From M55B167 sp964406095 (lineage in GTDB: Bacteria > Verrucomicrobiota > Kiritimatiellia > RFP12 > UBA1067), in the NCBI GenBank assembly GCA_964406095.1, contig CAYOQJ010000079.1, forward strand, positions 1 through 64,000: a stretch of 64,000 nucleotides of DNA. The letters are read 5' to 3'. This document shows, in pieces, positions 63,130 through 64,000 of this stretch; within the stretch, counting starts at the first letter, position 1; each line of letters opens with the position of its first letter. The notes beneath the pieces are model-generated. The model was not told the origin of the DNA. It ran no database searches and was given only the letters and a program-made list of their open reading frames with translations. The position numbers and the translations under genes were made by a program.

Positions 63130-63162
63130 GGAGGATAAAATTCCAAGTTGCGGCAGCCTGGC

Positions 63163-63333
63163 TCAGCCAGCTTCAATCGCATTGCTCGGACACTCACCGG
63201 CACAGGCACCGCAATCTACGCAGAGATCCGGATCGATTGAATAGTGAGGTGTACCCTCTTGAATTGCATCCACTGGACAGGCATCTTTGCACAATCCGCA
63301 AGCCACACAGGCATCTGTGATTTTATAGGCCAT
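63163..63333 (-). CDS. 2[4Fe-4S] ferredoxin
   Basis: 56 residues from ATG 63333, with AAGGAG upstream. Two CxxCxxCxxxCP motifs at C9-C12-C15-C19 and C38-C41-C44-C48, the clostridial-type low-potential ferredoxin. Such ferredoxins serve anaerobic metabolism (pyruvate oxidation, hydrogenases). Divergent from rubrerythrin across 239 bases, which fits an anaerobic or oxygen-avoiding life style. Confidence 0.96.
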   Translation of the reverse strand: MAYKITDACVACGLCKDACPVDAIQEGTPHYSIDPDLCVDCGACAGECPSNAIEAG

Positions 63334-63516
63334 TATTGTCTCCTTAGTTTTTCGTTGGTTAAATGATGTTACATCGTTGCTCTTATACAGCTTCGCTTAA
63401 TGACCAACAGTATATAAAAATAGAGTGAAGCAACAAAGTACAAAATCGATTTCGTGAAAATCCCTGTATTTCAGCTTGAAAAATAATGGCGTAACTGCTA
63501 ATTTTAACGCATTCGT

Positions 63517-63545
63517 TTAAACTTAATGTCGTTTGGTAGTACAAT
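63517..63545 (+). promoter_or_regulatory. Candidate rubrerythrin promoter
   Basis: TTAAAC (63517-63522), 17 bases, TACAAT (63540-63545), 27 bases before the rubrerythrin start. The -10 is strong and the -35 weak. The rest of the 239-base divergent region with ferredoxin shows no clear operator. Confidence 0.4.
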
Positions 63546-63572
63546 CATAGAAAATGAACGGAGGAAAAAATA

Positions 63573-64000
63573 ATGGCAGCGTTGAAGGGCTCACAGACGG
63601 AAAAGAATATTTTAACGGCTTTTGCAGGTGAGGCTGCGGCACGTAACAGATATACGTATTGGGCATCCAAAGCTAAAAAAGATGGCTACGTTCAGATTGC
63701 TGACATCTTTGCGGAGACCGCTGATCAGGAGAAGGAACATGCCAAACGCCTGTTCAAATTTCTCGAAGGCGGCGATGTGGAAGTGAATATCGCTCTGCCT
63801 GCCGGTGTGATCGGAGAGACTCTTGATAATCTGAAACATGCCGCCGAAGGCGAAGAGCATGAGTGGCAGCATATGTACCCCGAATTTGCCGAGATCGCCC
63901 GCCAGGAGGGTTTTGATGCCGTGGCAACCGCTATGGATAGCATTGCCGTGGCAGAGAAGTTTCACGGTGAACGTTATCGCCAACTGGCGGCTAATATTGA
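63573..64000 (+). CDS. Rubrerythrin (partial, runs off the window)
   Basis: The first 142 residues of a rubrerythrin, from ATG 63573 with GGAGG nine bases upstream. The diiron four-helix bundle is recognisable by AFAGEAAARNRY (first Glu), ETADQEKEHAKRLF (ExxH), AAEGEEHEWQHMYPEFA and AVAEKFHGERY. The C-terminal rubredoxin-like Cys4 domain would lie beyond the window. It reduces hydrogen peroxide in anaerobes with electrons from NADH via rubredoxin. The neighbouring ferredoxin is divergent, so a shared role is inference. Confidence 0.93.
   Translation, partial: MAALKGSQTEKNILTAFAGEAAARNRYTYWASKAKKDGYVQIADIFAETADQEKEHAKRLFKFLEGGDVEVNIALPAGVIGETLDNLKHAAEGEEHEWQHMYPEFAEIARQEGFDAVATAMDSIAVAEKFHGERYRQLAANI

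Overview
The window reads as chromosomal DNA of an anaerobic or microaerophilic, polysaccharide-degrading member of the PVC superphylum, most likely Kiritimatiellota or Lentisphaerota. This placement is inference from gene content: a Cys-type sulfatase, twin-arginine Gfo/Idh/MocA oxidoreductases, LamG and beta-helix secreted proteins, LL-diaminopimelate aminotransferase, a fused MurC-MurB, a Na+-translocating NQR, L-rhamnose genes and a rubrerythrin. No rRNA, tRNA, CRISPR array, phage gene or insertion sequence was recognised.

Region 1 (1-8150, + strand): a repeated-TM-helix membrane protein, then an AmmeMemoRadiSam cluster. It has the radical-SAM enzyme AmrS, a 50-residue membrane peptide, and a Memo-AMMECR1 fusion carrying a lipoprotein signal. 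A 1229-residue membrane protein follows that joins a spermidine-synthase-like part to an FMN-binding domain and a NapH/NosR-type 4Fe-4S ferredoxin part. This is the best candidate for an undescribed exported redox system.

Region 2 (8278-18400): carbohydrate accessory genes. These are an N-truncated uroporphyrinogen-decarboxylase-like gene, a beta-helix protein with an inserted CBM6-like domain, a sugar-porter MFS, a 1315-residue protein with four tandem LamG-like domains, a broken secreted-enzyme remnant and an AraC regulator.

Region 3 (18500-27040): a HEAT-like protein, two Tat-exported Gfo/Idh/MocA proteins, a membrane-bound seven-heme cytochrome c, ApbE and a small discoidin-like secreted protein, closed by a strong intrinsic terminator.

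Region 4 (27150-33700): a rhamnulose-phosphate-type aldolase and L-rhamnose isomerase, then on the minus strand Lgt, a sulfatase and an AI-2E-family permease.

Region 5 (33980-38815, minus): lipid-A-type acyltransferase, dapL, a family-5 solute-binding protein and a DnaQ-like exonuclease, apparently one transcription unit.

Region 6 (38936-46548, +): sppA and a division/cell-wall cluster murC-murB, ddl, ftsQ, ftsA, ftsZ. The FtsZ is markedly divergent.

Region 7 (46524-53161): U32 protease (minus), CbiX-like chelatase (minus), a broken nrfH (minus), then rpsA and tyrS (+).

Region 8 (53215-60578, +): an Fe-S electron-transfer protein, nqrABCDEF and a small Cys-rich membrane protein resembling the NqrM assembly factor. 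A promoter in front of nqrA shares its -35, -10, spacer length and an upstream inverted repeat with a promoter in front of the second oxidoreductase/seven-heme cytochrome genes of region 3. This suggests the two respiratory modules are co-regulated, with ApbE supplying covalent FMN to NqrB, NqrC and possibly the region 1 fusion protein.

Region 9 (60536-64000): a PolB-like exonuclease, a membrane metallophosphoesterase and an 8-Fe ferredoxin (all minus), and a divergent rubrerythrin (+) running off the window.
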